DNA of 33,730 nucleotides from positions 1 to 33,730 of the forward strand of contig CAMXSH010000026.1 of assembly GCA_947246475.1 (NCBI GenBank), read 5' to 3'. Positions 1-8,442 of the stretch are shown here, one piece after another; within the stretch, counting starts at the first letter, position 1; each line of letters begins with the position of its first letter. The notes below the pieces were generated by a model. That model was given only the letters and a program-made list of their open reading frames with translations. It was not told where the DNA came from and ran no database searches. This stretch comes from an uncultured Roseburia sp. GTDB taxonomy: Bacteria; Bacillota; Clostridia; Lachnospirales; Lachnospiraceae. The translations under genes were made by a program, and so were the position numbers.

Positions 1-231
1 ATCAAGATCACAGCAAAGAAGACTGTTAAAAAGGGCAAGAGTATTACATTGACAGCAAAGCTTACCAATGTCTCTGGAAAAGTGAAATGGTCAGTCAATA
101 AGAAAAAGCTGGCTAAGATCACAAGCAAGGGCAGTAAGAAAGCCAAACTGAAAGCCTTGAAAAAAGGAAAAGTAAAAGTTACAGCTAAGGTTAAAAAAGT
201 AAAGAAAACAATCACGATCAAGATTAAATAA
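1..231 (+). CDS. C-terminal end of a lysine-rich Ig-like (Big_2-type) surface protein, partial
   Basis: The reading frame is open from the first base and ends with TAA at 229-231, so the gene starts upstream of the window. About 76 residues are visible. They are very rich in lysine and show the alternating beta-strand pattern of bacterial Ig-like domains: a run like SITLTAKLTNVSGKVKWSV, then a K(A)KVTAKVKKVKKTITIKI ending. In this family such C-terminal Big_2 repeats belong to secreted or wall-attached proteins, and the extreme Lys content is common in Lachnospiraceae exoproteins. The catalytic or adhesive part is not in view, so no function is assigned. A strong hairpin terminator follows directly. 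Confidence 0.75.
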   Translation: MKITAKKTVKKGKSITLTAKLTNVSGKVKWSVNKKKLAKITSKGSKKAKLKALKKGKVKVTAKVKKVKKTITIKIK

Positions 232-250
232 GATCATATTTTTCTTTTAA

Positions 251-306
251 GAGGAGCATCGTTCTGTAAAGATTTTACGGATTATTACAGAACGGTGTTC
301 TTTTTA
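251..306 (+). terminator. Intrinsic terminator after the Ig-like protein gene
   Basis: Left arm 257-269 (CATCGTTCTGTAA) pairs with right arm 285-297 (TTACAGAACGGTG) with one G-T pair. The stem can be extended by 254-256/298-300, and a run of five T follows at 301-305. Confidence 0.85.
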
Positions 307-323
307 ATATCTATAGAATTGCG

Positions 324-352
324 TTGTAAGATGGTTTGTAATAGGTTATAAT
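324..352 (+). promoter_or_regulatory. Sigma-A-type promoter of the SGNH hydrolase gene
   Basis: TTGTAA at 324-329, a 17-base spacer, then TATAAT at 347-352. The predicted start near 359 leaves about 40 bases of leader before the ATG at 399. It makes the alternative upstream ATG at 375 unlikely. Confidence 0.6.
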
Positions 353-398
353 GAACTTATTATATAATTAATAAATGATAAGAAAGCTGGGGACAGTT

Positions 399-2123
399 AT
401 GGTTACAATAAAAAATAAGAAGGCGGTCAGGGTTCCTGCCCCCACGGATCAGAAAGTTTATAGCAACTACTTTGAGGACGGAGAGATGAAGGGCGTGAGT
501 GCCAGAGGCGATGCGGTATTGGATATTTCCAAAGATGCCAATCATACAGATGGCGGACAGCAGTGTGTGGTGGTCAGTGGCAGAACCAGTACCTGGCATG
601 GAGTGCAGTTGGATATTTCCCGCCTGGTAGAGACAGGCAGCATCTATCAGTTTTCTGCTTGGGTAAGGCAGGACAGTGGCGCCAGCCAGGATATTGGAAT
701 GAAATTCCAGTATACAGACCTGGATGGAAATGCCCGGTATTTTCCTGTTACCTCAGATGACAAGGATGCCTCGGCAGCATCTGGCGAGTGGGTACAGCTA
801 TATGGAGAAAAGAGGATTCCAGATTACTCTGGAAGTCTTCTGCTCTATTTTGAAGTACCTACCTCTGCTACAGCAGATTTTATGCTGGATGATCTCGAGA
901 TTAATGGAAAACCTGTATCATTCAATGCCTTTAAGATAACCGATGAGATTTATGCCCAGATGAAAGAAAACGGCGTTCTGTCTACCGGAAATAATGCCCG
1001 GATCAAGGAAGTTATTTCTAGGGCGAGAGCAGGAGAGGACGTTACGCTGGCATATATTGGTGGCTCTATTACGGAAGGCGCTCTGGCTTCTCCAAACGCA
1101 AAATGCTATGGGCAGGTATCTGCTGAAACATTTGCACAGATCTATGGAAAGGATGGGGGAAGCAATGTTCATTTTGTAAATGCAGGTATGAGCGGAACTC
1201 CGTCTTCCCTGGGGATCGTGCGTTATGACAGGGATGTTGTGGGGCAGATGACGACAGGAGGCTGTCCTGACATTCTCTTTATCGAATTTGCTGTGAATGA
1301 TTATGGCGAGTGTACCGATGGAGGTGCCTATGAGGGAATGATCCGCAGGGCTCTAAAAGCTGGTACGGCGGTAGTGCTTGTATTTTCCATTTTTCAGTCG
1401 GGACGAATTATGGAACCTGCCTATAAGAAATTTGGAGAGAAATATGATCTCCCAATGATAAGCATGGGAAATTCTATTGAGAAATATTTTAAAGAGGAAG
1501 ATTTTTTTAATTGGTACTTTGGAGATACCCTTCACCCGAACAATACAGGGCATCAGCTGATGTCGGATTGTATTATGAACCTTTTGGATAAGATCGACAA
1601 GGAAGATTTGGAAGAGGATAATATTGATCCATCAAATCTGCCGGAACCGACGGTGATGTCTGCGGATTCATTTACAGATATCCGTATGTTTGATCCGAAT
1701 ACGGACATTTCCCAGGTGAGTGCGATCTCGGAGCTGACAGTGGGCAGTTTTAGCGGTACCGATGGCAATACTGGTAAATTCCAGTATCCATACAAGGGGC
1801 AGAACAATCAGCCATGGTTCCCGGAGAACTGGATGCACACATCCACATCTGGTTGCGACAGTTTCAAAGCCACTGTAAACTGCAAAACACTGATGATCGT
1901 CTATAAGCTGAGCAGCAGTAAAACTACGGGATCTATGGATCTCTATGTAGATGGGCAGAAAAAGAAAACCATCTCTGGTTACAGTGCAAGTGGATGGAAT
2001 AATGCGACACCAGAAGTTCTTTTTACGGAGTCCGAGGCAGAGGTCCATACCATTGAACTGAAGATGTCGGCCGACAGTGAAAACAAAGAATTTACTCTGA
2101 TTGGATTTGGTTACAGCGAGTAA
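399..2123 (+). CDS. SGNH/GDSL-family hydrolase with N-terminal carbohydrate-binding-like domain
   Basis: Probable carbohydrate esterase or deacetylase of the SGNH superfamily, 574 residues. The N-terminal ~165 residues look like a CBM4/9-type jelly roll (pattern SARGDAVLDIS...WHGVQLDIS...YQFSAWVRQ...FMLDDLEING). The SGNH core follows: block I YIGGSITEG with the Ser near residue 223, a block with FIEFAVNDYGE, and block V DTLHPNNTGH with Asp near 376 and His near 379. A C-terminal beta-rich domain of ~150 residues (KATVNCKTLMIVYKLSSS, DLYVDGQKKKTISGYS) completes it. I prefer the ATG at 399 because a GGGGA motif sits five bases upstream; the in-frame ATG at 375 has no ribosome site. No signal peptide is visible, so the protein appears cytoplasmic unless exported non-classically. 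The substrate cannot be told from sequence. Confidence 0.85.
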   Translation: MVTIKNKKAVRVPAPTDQKVYSNYFEDGEMKGVSARGDAVLDISKDANHTDGGQQCVVVSGRTSTWHGVQLDISRLVETGSIYQFSAWVRQDSGASQDIGMKFQYTDLDGNARYFPVTSDDKDASAASGEWVQLYGEKRIPDYSGSLLLYFEVPTSATADFMLDDLEINGKPVSFNAFKITDEIYAQMKENGVLSTGNNARIKEVISRARAGEDVTLAYIGGSITEGALASPNAKCYGQVSAETFAQIYGKDGGSNVHFVNAGMSGTPSSLGIVRYDRDVVGQMTTGGCPDILFIEFAVNDYGECTDGGAYEGMIRRALKAGTAVVLVFSIFQSGRIMEPAYKKFGEKYDLPMISMGNSIEKYFKEEDFFNWYFGDTLHPNNTGHQLMSDCIMNLLDKIDKEDLEEDNIDPSNLPEPTVMSADSFTDIRMFDPNTDISQVSAISELTVGSFSGTDGNTGKFQYPYKGQNNQPWFPENWMHTSTSGCDSFKATVNCKTLMIVYKLSSSKTTGSMDLYVDGQKKKTISGYSASGWNNATPEVLFTESEAEVHTIELKMSADSENKEFTLIGFGYSE

Positions 2124-2174
2124 GTGATGTTATGCCACTGGACTTCTGCAGGGACAGATTGTATATGGACAAAT

Positions 2175-2212
2175 TCCCCAGGCATCCTGGTTTCAGCATG
2201 CCTGGGGACTGC
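2175..2212. terminator. Bidirectional hairpin between convergent genes
   Basis: CCCCAGGCAT at 2176-2185 pairs perfectly with ATGCCTGGGG at 2198-2207, with T-A closing. The right flank is T-rich on the plus strand. It overlaps the last codons of the minus-strand gene that ends at 2193, so it is mainly a terminator for the SGNH gene. Confidence 0.65.
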
Positions 2213-3032
2213 TTTCTTCTGGAATCCGTTCATTATTCTTAAAGTTCGTACAAAACCGTTCATGGAACGGGGAATTTGTGAGAATTACTGAATCAAACTG
2301 ATGGATCATATCCAGGCACATTCCCAGGGTGTTATGATAAATTTTATCCAGAATACGGTTTGTTTCTTTGGCATTTCCCTTGGGTACCAGATCCATCATA
2401 TGCCCTTCCAGTTTTTTATAGTGACAGGATACGAACATGCCGAGACGGATAAATAACCGGCGGAAGGTTCTTCCCGTGGTAAAAAACCATTTAATAAAGG
2501 ACATGGATCGCAGGGATTTTTTGATCTTTTCCCTGGAGAGTTCAAAAAATCCATAGATTCCGTGGATCGCGTCCAGCGTATCTTTATCCCAGGTGATATG
2601 TTTCCAGGCGGGGTAGAGAAGAGGGTTTCTGCCGTCTTTCTTCATCAGATACCGATCAAATTCGATTTCCATCACGAGATGATTATAGCCAGGTTCTTCT
2701 GCTTTTTTATTCACATAAGTATGGCTTTCGCTGTCCAGCATAAAATGACAGATAAAGCCGAGCAGATAGGCGTATTCGCCACAGTCTTTTCCTTTTTTGC
2801 GGATTACCGGGCGGACTCTCTCCAGAAAGTCACAAAAGGGCTGGCTGTGCTGGGAGCGTCCCAGTTTATTGGGGCCGCATTTGATAAAGGGACGATAGAA
2901 AAACAAAAAGTCGGGTCCCTGGAGTCCAGCATTAAAAGCTTTTGGGTATTTTCGGATAATTTGCTTAAGATCCTCTGGAAGGTTTTTGTAAATTTCTTTC
3001 CCAAAGGAGTGGTGAGCATATAGTGATGGCAT
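2193..3032 (-). CDS. Zinc-dependent phospholipase C-like protein
   Basis: A 279-residue protein resembling the zinc-dependent phospholipase C (PF00882) family found in Clostridia. Features seen are the N-terminal MPSLYAHHSFG with His7/His8, the GPD motif in NAGLQGPDFLFFYRP, the helical LLGFICHFMLDSESHTYV stretch with candidate His and Asp ligands, and HLVMEIEFDRYL. These fit the His/Asp/Glu zinc-cluster pattern of the family. No signal peptide is present, unlike the secreted toxin members, so an intracellular hydrolase role is more likely, with unknown substrate. The start is well supported: GGAGGGA (complement of 3037-3043) lies four bases upstream of the ATG. It is divergent from pgeF and convergent with the SGNH gene, so it is probably monocistronic. 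Confidence 0.75.
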   Translation of the reverse strand: MPSLYAHHSFGKEIYKNLPEDLKQIIRKYPKAFNAGLQGPDFLFFYRPFIKCGPNKLGRSQHSQPFCDFLERVRPVIRKKGKDCGEYAYLLGFICHFMLDSESHTYVNKKAEEPGYNHLVMEIEFDRYLMKKDGRNPLLYPAWKHITWDKDTLDAIHGIYGFFELSREKIKKSLRSMSFIKWFFTTGRTFRRLFIRLGMFVSCHYKKLEGHMMDLVPKGNAKETNRILDKIYHNTLGMCLDMIHQFDSVILTNSPFHERFCTNFKNNERIPEESSPQAC

Positions 3033-3051
3033 AAAATCCCTCCAATTTTTC

Positions 3052-3080
3052 TGTTCATTCTTATATGAATGTAGTATACT
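3052..3080 (+). promoter_or_regulatory. Possible promoter of the pgeF-queH-apbE-MATE run
   Basis: TATACT at 3075-3080 is a reasonable -10. The matching -35 at 3052-3057 (TGTTCA, 17-base spacer) is poor, so this is a weak prediction. Confidence 0.3.
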
Positions 3081-3123
3081 ATATTCTGTGAAAGTTATGC
3101 AAGTGATCAGAAAGGGGAAAAAA

Positions 3124-3966
3124 ATGATATTTGGATCAAATGAAAATATACGATATATTGACGCAGAACCGGCGCCTTATATACGGTTTCCGCTGTTTGA
3201 TGGATATCCGGTGGTACATGGTTTTTCTACCAGACTGGGCGGTGTGAGCCATGGTGACTGTGCTTCGATGAACTTAAGCTTTACAAGAGGAGACCGGCTG
3301 GAGGATGTGAAGAGGAATCATTGCCTGCTGGCAGAGACGCTAGGTTATGAGCCAGAACAGCTGGTGCTGACAGATCAGGTACACCAGACGAAGATCTTAC
3401 GGGTGGGAAAGGCGGATGCAGGGGAAGTGTTTGAGGAAAGCCGCCGGATCCGCGAGACTGACGGTCTGGTGACCGATGAGCCAGGAGTGATGCTGATGAC
3501 TTTTTTTGCAGACTGTGTACCGCTGATCTTTTATGATCCGGTGAGGCATGCGGTGGGAAATGCCCATTCCGGATGGAGAGGTACGGTTTTGCGGATGGGG
3601 GAGAAGATGGTAGGGCGGATGAAGCTGGAATTTGGTTCCCGGCCAGAAGATCTGCGGGCAGTGATCGGTCCCTCGATCTGCCAGAACTGTTATGAGGTCA
3701 GCAGAGATGTGATCGAGGAGTTTCAAAAGGTCTTTGACAAAAGGGACTGGAATCAGATCTACGAGGAAAAACAAAATGGCCATTATCAGCTGGATCTCTG
3801 GCGTGCCAATGAAATTATATTGCAGGAGGCAGGCATGAAGCCGGAGCATATCGCTATCAGTGGCTTGTGTACCTATGAGCATCCAGAGCTTTTGTTTTCC
3901 CACCGTTATACAAATGGAAAAAGAGGAAACCTGGCAGCGGTGATCGGACTAGAGGAAATGGACTAG
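3124..3966 (+). CDS. pgeF: Peptidoglycan editing factor PgeF (YfiH, Cu-oxidase_4 family)
   Basis: About 280 residues of the PgeF/YfiH family, purine-nucleoside/laccase-like proteins. In E. coli the family member removes mis-incorporated residues from muropeptide precursors; family enzymes also show adenosine phosphorylase-type activity. Diagnostic blocks are HGFSTRLGGVSHG near the N-terminus, LTDQVHQTKI, FFADCVPLIFYDP, NAHSGWRGTV and IGPSICQNCYEV, which carry the conserved His/Cys zinc ligands. I place the start at ATG 3124, with AAAGGGGA six bases upstream. A GTG at 3088 in the same frame has no ribosome site and lies too close to the likely promoter. It is the first gene of a same-strand run reaching the MATE gene. 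Confidence 0.9.
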   Translation: MIFGSNENIRYIDAEPAPYIRFPLFDGYPVVHGFSTRLGGVSHGDCASMNLSFTRGDRLEDVKRNHCLLAETLGYEPEQLVLTDQVHQTKILRVGKADAGEVFEESRRIRETDGLVTDEPGVMLMTFFADCVPLIFYDPVRHAVGNAHSGWRGTVLRMGEKMVGRMKLEFGSRPEDLRAVIGPSICQNCYEVSRDVIEEFQKVFDKRDWNQIYEEKQNGHYQLDLWRANEIILQEAGMKPEHIAISGLCTYEHPELLFSHRYTNGKRGNLAAVIGLEEMD

Positions 3967-4030
3967 ATCGATGGCGCAGGACGAAACAGGGGTCAAATTT
4001 GCGTCACCGAGCTAAGACTGCGGTCATAAT
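3967..4030 (+). other. Imperfect palindrome in the pgeF-queH spacer
   Basis: TGGCGCA at 3972-3978 can pair with TGCGTCA at 4000-4006 (one G-T). The block shares short words (CGATGGC, AATTTG, AGCTA) with the long hairpin after argD at 17135-17203. It may be a degenerate intergenic repeat. There is no T-run, so it is not a terminator. Confidence 0.35.
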
Positions 4031-4049
4031 ATGAGAGGTGAGGTCAGAG

Positions 4050-4685
4050 ATGAATCATAGAAATTACCAGAAAGAATTAGATCAATTACTGGAACAGTTG
4101 GTAAAGGAAAAGCAAAAAAAGAAATTATTTCTGCATTGCTGCTGTGCTCCCTGCAGCAGCTATGTACTGGAATATCTCTCTGCTTATTTTGAGATTATCC
4201 TGTATTTTTATAATCCGAATATCACTGAGCCGGAAGAATACAAAAAAAGAAAGGCAGAGCTGATCCGTCTCGTAGAGGAGAACCATTATCCAAATACGGT
4301 AAAGCTGTTGGATGGGGATTATGACAGCTGGTTGTTTTTAAAGATGGCAGAAGGACTCGAGAAGGAGCCTGAGTGCGGAAGACGTTGTTTTCGCTGCTAT
4401 GATATGCGGCTCCGAAAGACTGCCGAAATGGCGGTAAAAGAAGGAGCAGATTATTTCTGCACCACCTTATCCATCAGTCCCCATAAAAATTCGGACAAGC
4501 TGATGGAGATCGGGGAGACGCTGGCTGGAGAATATGGCGTTGCCTATCTGCCATCGGACTTTAAAAAGAAAAATGGGTACAAAAGGAGCATCGAGCTCTC
4601 CAGGGAATATCATTTATACCGGCAGAATTACTGTGGCTGTGTATTTTCAAAAGAGGCGGCACAGGGACGGGAGGAATGCAGATGA
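4050..4685 (+). CDS. queH: Epoxyqueuosine reductase QueH
   Basis: QueH (DUF208) catalyses the final step of queuosine tRNA modification, reducing epoxyqueuosine to queuosine, as a cobalamin-independent alternative to QueG. The 211-residue protein has all the family cysteine blocks: HCCCAPC at 29-35, CGRRCFRCYDMRL, FCTTLSISPHKN and NYCGCVFS near the C-terminus, which in the family bind an Fe-S cluster plus a mononuclear iron. The start at ATG 4050 has GAGGTGAGG about seven bases upstream; the in-frame GTG at 4038 overlaps that site. Its TGA overlaps the next gene's ATG (ATGA at 4682-4685), implying translational coupling to the ApbE lipoprotein gene, although the functions are unrelated. Confidence 0.93.
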   Translation: MNHRNYQKELDQLLEQLVKEKQKKKLFLHCCCAPCSSYVLEYLSAYFEIILYFYNPNITEPEEYKKRKAELIRLVEENHYPNTVKLLDGDYDSWLFLKMAEGLEKEPECGRRCFRCYDMRLRKTAEMAVKEGADYFCTTLSISPHKNSDKLMEIGETLAGEYGVAYLPSDFKKKNGYKRSIELSREYHLYRQNYCGCVFSKEAAQGREECR

Positions 4686-5683
4686 GTAAGAGGATCTTAG
4701 GGCTGATAGCAATGGTATGTCTGGTTTTAACGTCAGGTACAGGCTGTGAAAATACACCCGTTTCGGAGAAGGAGACAGCGGAGATCTTTGCCATGGATAC
4801 CATTATGGATCTGACGGTGTACGGAGAATCGGCGCCGGAACTGCTGACAGAGGCCAGACAGCTGGTTCAAAAATATGAGGGACTTTTTTCTGTCAATACC
4901 AGGACCAGCGATGTGGCAAAATTAAACCAGTCGGCGGGCAGAGCGGTGCAGGTGTCTCCGGAAACCTATGAACTGATTCAGAAAAGCATCGGGATAACGA
5001 AAGAGACGGAAGGACTCTTTGATATTTCTATCTATCCCCTGGTGCGTGCATGGGGATTTACGAAGGAGGAGTACCGGGTGCCAGAGAAGGAGGAGCTTGG
5101 GCGTCTGCTGGAAAAGGTAGATGCTTCTATGATCCAGCTGGGACCAGACAATATGGTAACACTTTCTGAGGGGATGGAGATTGATCTGGGCGGCATCGCC
5201 AAGGGATATCTCTCCCAGAAACTGACAGAACTGTTCCGGGAAGGAGGCGCCCAGGCGGCGGTGGTCTCCCTGGGAGGAAATGTACAGACCTTTGGGAAAA
5301 AGCCAGATGGAACGCCGTTTATGGTGGGCATCACCGATCCGTCCGATGGAACAAGCCTGCTGGGGACGATACAGGTCGGGGAAAAGGCGGTGATCACTTC
5401 CGGGTCCTACCAGAGATATTTTGAAAAGGACGGAAAGGTATATCATCATATTATAGATAAGAGGACTGGGGCGCCGGCAAAGAGCGATCTTACGAGTGTT
5501 ACGGTCATTGGGGAGGATGGTGTCACGGCGGACAGCTTTGCCACTGCCCTGTTTGTGATGGGAAAAGAGCGGGCGGTTCAATATGCCGCTTCTCATCCAG
5601 AGATCCAGCTGGTGCTTGTAGATACAGAATCCCAGATCTGGACTTCGGAGGGAGTAGAAATGGAGGAAAATAGTGAATCATAA
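4682..5683 (+). CDS. apbE: FAD:protein FMN transferase (ApbE family), lipoprotein
   Basis: ApbE-type flavin transferase, 333 residues, which covalently attaches FMN to Thr/Ser of partner flavoproteins outside the membrane. A signal peptide (KRILGLIAMVCLVLTS) ends in a lipobox-like GTGC with Cys22, so it should be a lipoprotein on the outer face of the membrane. Family motifs are FAMDTIMDLTVYG, EIDLGGIAKGYLSQ, VSLGGNVQTFG, TSGSYQRYFEKDGK, HHIIDKRTGAPA and TADSFATALFVMG, including the Asp/Thr/His metal and FAD-binding positions. Start at 4682 follows GGGAGG by seven bases; the ATG at 4676 is too close. No Rnf, Nqr or other FMN-carrying substrate is encoded in this window, so the target is elsewhere. 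Confidence 0.93.
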   Translation: MSKRILGLIAMVCLVLTSGTGCENTPVSEKETAEIFAMDTIMDLTVYGESAPELLTEARQLVQKYEGLFSVNTRTSDVAKLNQSAGRAVQVSPETYELIQKSIGITKETEGLFDISIYPLVRAWGFTKEEYRVPEKEELGRLLEKVDASMIQLGPDNMVTLSEGMEIDLGGIAKGYLSQKLTELFREGGAQAAVVSLGGNVQTFGKKPDGTPFMVGITDPSDGTSLLGTIQVGEKAVITSGSYQRYFEKDGKVYHHIIDKRTGAPAKSDLTSVTVIGEDGVTADSFATALFVMGKERAVQYAASHPEIQLVLVDTESQIWTSEGVEMEENSES

Positions 5684-7070
5684 TAAAGTAAAAGAAAAAC
5701 TGATCGGGGACAGGTCATTTTACCGTCGTCTGTTTGGCATCGCTGTCCCTATGATGATCCAGATGGGAATCACAAATTTTGCCAGTATGCTGGACAATAT
5801 CATGGTGGGGCAGGTAGGAACGGAGCAGATGACGGGAGTTGCCATCGCCAATCAGTTAATTTTTGTATATAATCTTCTTGTATTTGGCGCGGTGTCCGGA
5901 CCGGGCATTTTTACTGCGCAGTATTTCGGTCAGAGAAACGATGAGGGAGTGCGTTACACGGTGAGGTTCAAACTGATCTGCTGTACCATGATCACTGTGG
6001 CGGGGCTTCTGGTCATGGGATCTTTTGGTGACGCCCTGATCCAGCTCTATCTGCATCAGGAGGGGAGTGTGGGGAGTGTCGTCAATACATTAGGATACGG
6101 TCTGGATTATCTGCACATAGTGATGGTTTCATTTATTCCTTTTGCTGTGGTCCAGGTATATGCAGGAACATTGAAGGAGACAGGACAGACGCTGGTGCCG
6201 ATGAAAGCAGGTCTGGTGTCTGTCCTGGTAAACCTGATCTTAAACTACATCCTGATCTATGGTAAATTCGGGGCGCCTGCCCTGGGCGCCAGCGGCGCTG
6301 CCATTGGTACGGTGGCGGCGAGACTGGTGGAGATGATGATCATTCTGGTCTGGACCCATAAAAACCATGAGCAGAATACCTTTATCCGGGGGCTTTACCA
6401 GAGTCTTTATATTCCGGCAGAACTGGTGAAGAAAATCCTGGTGCGGGGAACACCTCTGCTGCTGAATGAGGGATTCTGGGCGGCGGGCATGGCGATGCTG
6501 ATGCAGTGCTATTCGGTGCGCGGGCTGGAGGTAGTCGCCGCCATGAATATCTCCAATACACTAAATAATCTTTTTAATGTCGTATTTCTTTCCATCGGAA
6601 ATAGTGTGGCGATCATTGTCGGTCAGCTTCTTGGTGCAGGGAAGATGGATGAGGCGAAAAGAAGCGCTTACCGGATCATTTTCTGTTCCACTGGGATCTG
6701 TGTAGGGGTGGCGATGCTTCTGGCAGGGGCGGCGTTTATTTTTCCACAGGTATACGAGACCTCTGAGAGTATACGCCATCTCGCTGCCAGATTTATTCTT
6801 ACGCTGGCGGTGTATATGCCGGTGAATGCTTTTTTGCACGCTGCCTATTTTACCATCCGTTCCGGTGGGAAGACCATTATCACCTTTTTGTTTGACAGTG
6901 GATTTATCTGGGCGGTGTCGATCCCGCTTGCCTGGTGTTTATCCAGGTATACCGACCTGCCTATCGTTCCCCTTTATTTTGTATGCTGTGGAGTGGATGT
7001 CGTAAAAGCAGCGGTGGGATTTGTGCTTCTGGTCCGGGGAATGTGGCTCAATAATCTGGTTTCGGAGTAA
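5673..7070 (+). CDS. MATE family efflux transporter
   Basis: A 465-residue integral membrane exporter of the multidrug and toxic compound extrusion family, expected to have 12 transmembrane helices in two homologous halves and to be driven by Na+ or H+. The N-terminal signature LFGIAVPMMIQMGITNFASM and the MLDNIMVGQVGTEQMTGVAIAN block match MATE proteins; the internal repeat has GTPLLLNEGFWAAGMAMLMQ. Translation starts at GTG 5673, with GGAGG seven to eight bases upstream. It overlaps the apbE end by 11 bases, so the two are probably co-translated. The substrate is unknown. Confidence 0.92.
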   Translation: MNHNKVKEKLIGDRSFYRRLFGIAVPMMIQMGITNFASMLDNIMVGQVGTEQMTGVAIANQLIFVYNLLVFGAVSGPGIFTAQYFGQRNDEGVRYTVRFKLICCTMITVAGLLVMGSFGDALIQLYLHQEGSVGSVVNTLGYGLDYLHIVMVSFIPFAVVQVYAGTLKETGQTLVPMKAGLVSVLVNLILNYILIYGKFGAPALGASGAAIGTVAARLVEMMIILVWTHKNHEQNTFIRGLYQSLYIPAELVKKILVRGTPLLLNEGFWAAGMAMLMQCYSVRGLEVVAAMNISNTLNNLFNVVFLSIGNSVAIIVGQLLGAGKMDEAKRSAYRIIFCSTGICVGVAMLLAGAAFIFPQVYETSESIRHLAARFILTLAVYMPVNAFLHAAYFTIRSGGKTIITFLFDSGFIWAVSIPLAWCLSRYTDLPIVPLYFVCCGVDVVKAAVGFVLLVRGMWLNNLVSE

Positions 7071-7112
7071 GGTTGTCGAAGATAAATGTATTTTTAATCT
7101 GATTTTAATGTT

Positions 7113-7142
7113 TTGCCAATTATCTTTTAATTCTGATACATT
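7113..7142 (+). promoter_or_regulatory. Promoter of the DUF4342/two-component operon
   Basis: TTGCCA at 7113-7118, an 18-base spacer, then TACATT at 7137-7142 preceded by an extended -10 TGA at 7134-7136. It lies in an AT-rich 141-base spacer after the MATE gene. Confidence 0.45.
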
Positions 7143-7211
7143 ATGATGTAAATATCAAGTAGAGTCAAACATAGAGCCATATCTGACAGATGTGGAGAAA
7201 GGCAGGATCCG

Positions 7212-7757
7212 ATGGACGAATTAGAAAAAGTCGAACGATTAAGAAAAAAGGCAGATGTAAGCTACGAGGAGGCGAAACAGGCGTTGGAAGAGTGCAGCTG
7301 GGATCTTTTGGACGCTATCGTGTATCTGGAAAAGCAGGGAAAGGTAAAAGAACCCAAAAACTCCAGCTATACGACGCAGTATGAGGAACCGGAAAACATC
7401 GAAAAGGCGGCAAGTTCCACCCAGAAGAGCCACGGCGGGTTTAGTGAAACATTGAACAGTTTTTTCAGCTGGTGTGGAAGGATGATCCAGAAGGGAAATG
7501 AGACGCTGTTTAAAGTAGAACGTGAGGGCAGGACGATCCTCAGTGTTCCAGTGACGGTATTTGTCATTATACTTATCATTGCATTTTGGTGTGTCTTTGT
7601 GGTTATGCTGGTGGGACTTTTCTGTGGTTGCCATTACTCATTTGAGGGGATTGATAAGGTGGAAGTGGATGTGAATAAGGCGATGGATAGCGCATCTAAT
7701 GCGGCAGAGAAGATCAAAAAGGAGTTTACAGATGGCGGAGAGGATACTGATCGTTGA
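7212..7757 (+). CDS. UBA-like/DUF4342 domain membrane protein
   Basis: A 181-residue protein. Residues 1-45 form a UBA/TS-N-like three-helix module (RLRKKADVSYEEAKQALEEC, WDLLDAIVYLEKQG), as in the N-terminus of EF-Ts. A linker follows, then a DUF4342-like segment (LFKVEREGRTILSVPVTVF). One hydrophobic helix spans about residues 114-141 (VFVIILIIAFWCVFVVMLVG), and a short charged tail follows. The charge pattern suggests a bitopic membrane protein, probably with the UBA-like domain in the cytoplasm. It overlaps the response-regulator gene by 26 bases and heads that operon, so it may report on or feed the two-component system. The function of the family is unknown. The ribosome site (GGCAGGA) is moderate. 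Confidence 0.75.
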   Translation: MDELEKVERLRKKADVSYEEAKQALEECSWDLLDAIVYLEKQGKVKEPKNSSYTTQYEEPENIEKAASSTQKSHGGFSETLNSFFSWCGRMIQKGNETLFKVEREGRTILSVPVTVFVIILIIAFWCVFVVMLVGLFCGCHYSFEGIDKVEVDVNKAMDSASNAAEKIKKEFTDGGEDTDR

Positions 7758-8442
7758 AGACGAGGAAAAAATTGCAAGATTCATTGAACTGGAACTGAAA
7801 CATGAAGGCTACGAGGTGGGTAAATGTACCAACGGACGGGAAGGGCTGGCAGAAGCTCAAAAGGGCAGCTATGATCTGATGCTTCTGGACATAATGCTTC
7901 CGGAGCTTAATGGCTTTGAGGTGCTGCGGAGACTTCGCAGGACGTCTGTTCTTCCGGTAATACTTCTGACCGCCAGAGATGCCGTTATGGATAAGGTAGC
8001 AGGGCTGGACGGAGGCGCTGACGATTATATTACAAAACCTTTTGCCATCGAGGAACTTCTGGCGAGGATCCGTCTTGTTCTGAAAAAGGCAGCGATGGCA
8101 TCGCCAGCAGCCGGGGCAGCGGAGAAGAACAGTCTGGGGTTCGGGGAACTGACGATGGATACAAAGCGGTATGAGGTGAGGGTAGCGGACCAGCAGGTGG
8201 AACTGACCAACCGGGAGTTTGAGCTGTTAAAGATTCTGCTGGAAAATAAAAATATTGTTATGACCAGAGAAGTGCTTCTGAACCGGGTATGTGGTTATGA
8301 TTATATGGGGGAGACCAATATGATCGATGTCTACATCCGGTATCTTAGAAGTAAAATTGACGAGCGTTTTGGGATCCGGATGATACAGACGGTGCGGGGA
8401 GTGGGATATGTGATCCGGGAGGAGAGACCAGAAAATGACTAA
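7732..8442 (+). CDS. OmpR/PhoB-family response regulator
   Basis: A 236-residue transcription factor. The N-terminal receiver starts RILIVEDEEKIARFIELEL, with acidic-pocket residues, phospho-acceptor Asp53 in LMLLDIMLPELNGFEV, and the conserved Lys102 in DYITKPFAIEELLARI. The C-terminal winged helix spans about residues 140-232 (ELTNREFELLKILLENKN ... DVYIRYLRSKID ... IQTVRGVGYVI). The start at ATG 7732 has AAAAGGAG seven bases upstream and lies inside the preceding gene. The kinase ATG at 8435 overlaps its stop, so the pair is translationally coupled. Targets are not identifiable here. Confidence 0.95.
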   Translation: MAERILIVEDEEKIARFIELELKHEGYEVGKCTNGREGLAEAQKGSYDLMLLDIMLPELNGFEVLRRLRRTSVLPVILLTARDAVMDKVAGLDGGADDYITKPFAIEELLARIRLVLKKAAMASPAAGAAEKNSLGFGELTMDTKRYEVRVADQQVELTNREFELLKILLENKNIVMTREVLLNRVCGYDYMGETNMIDVYIRYLRSKIDERFGIRMIQTVRGVGYVIREERPEND

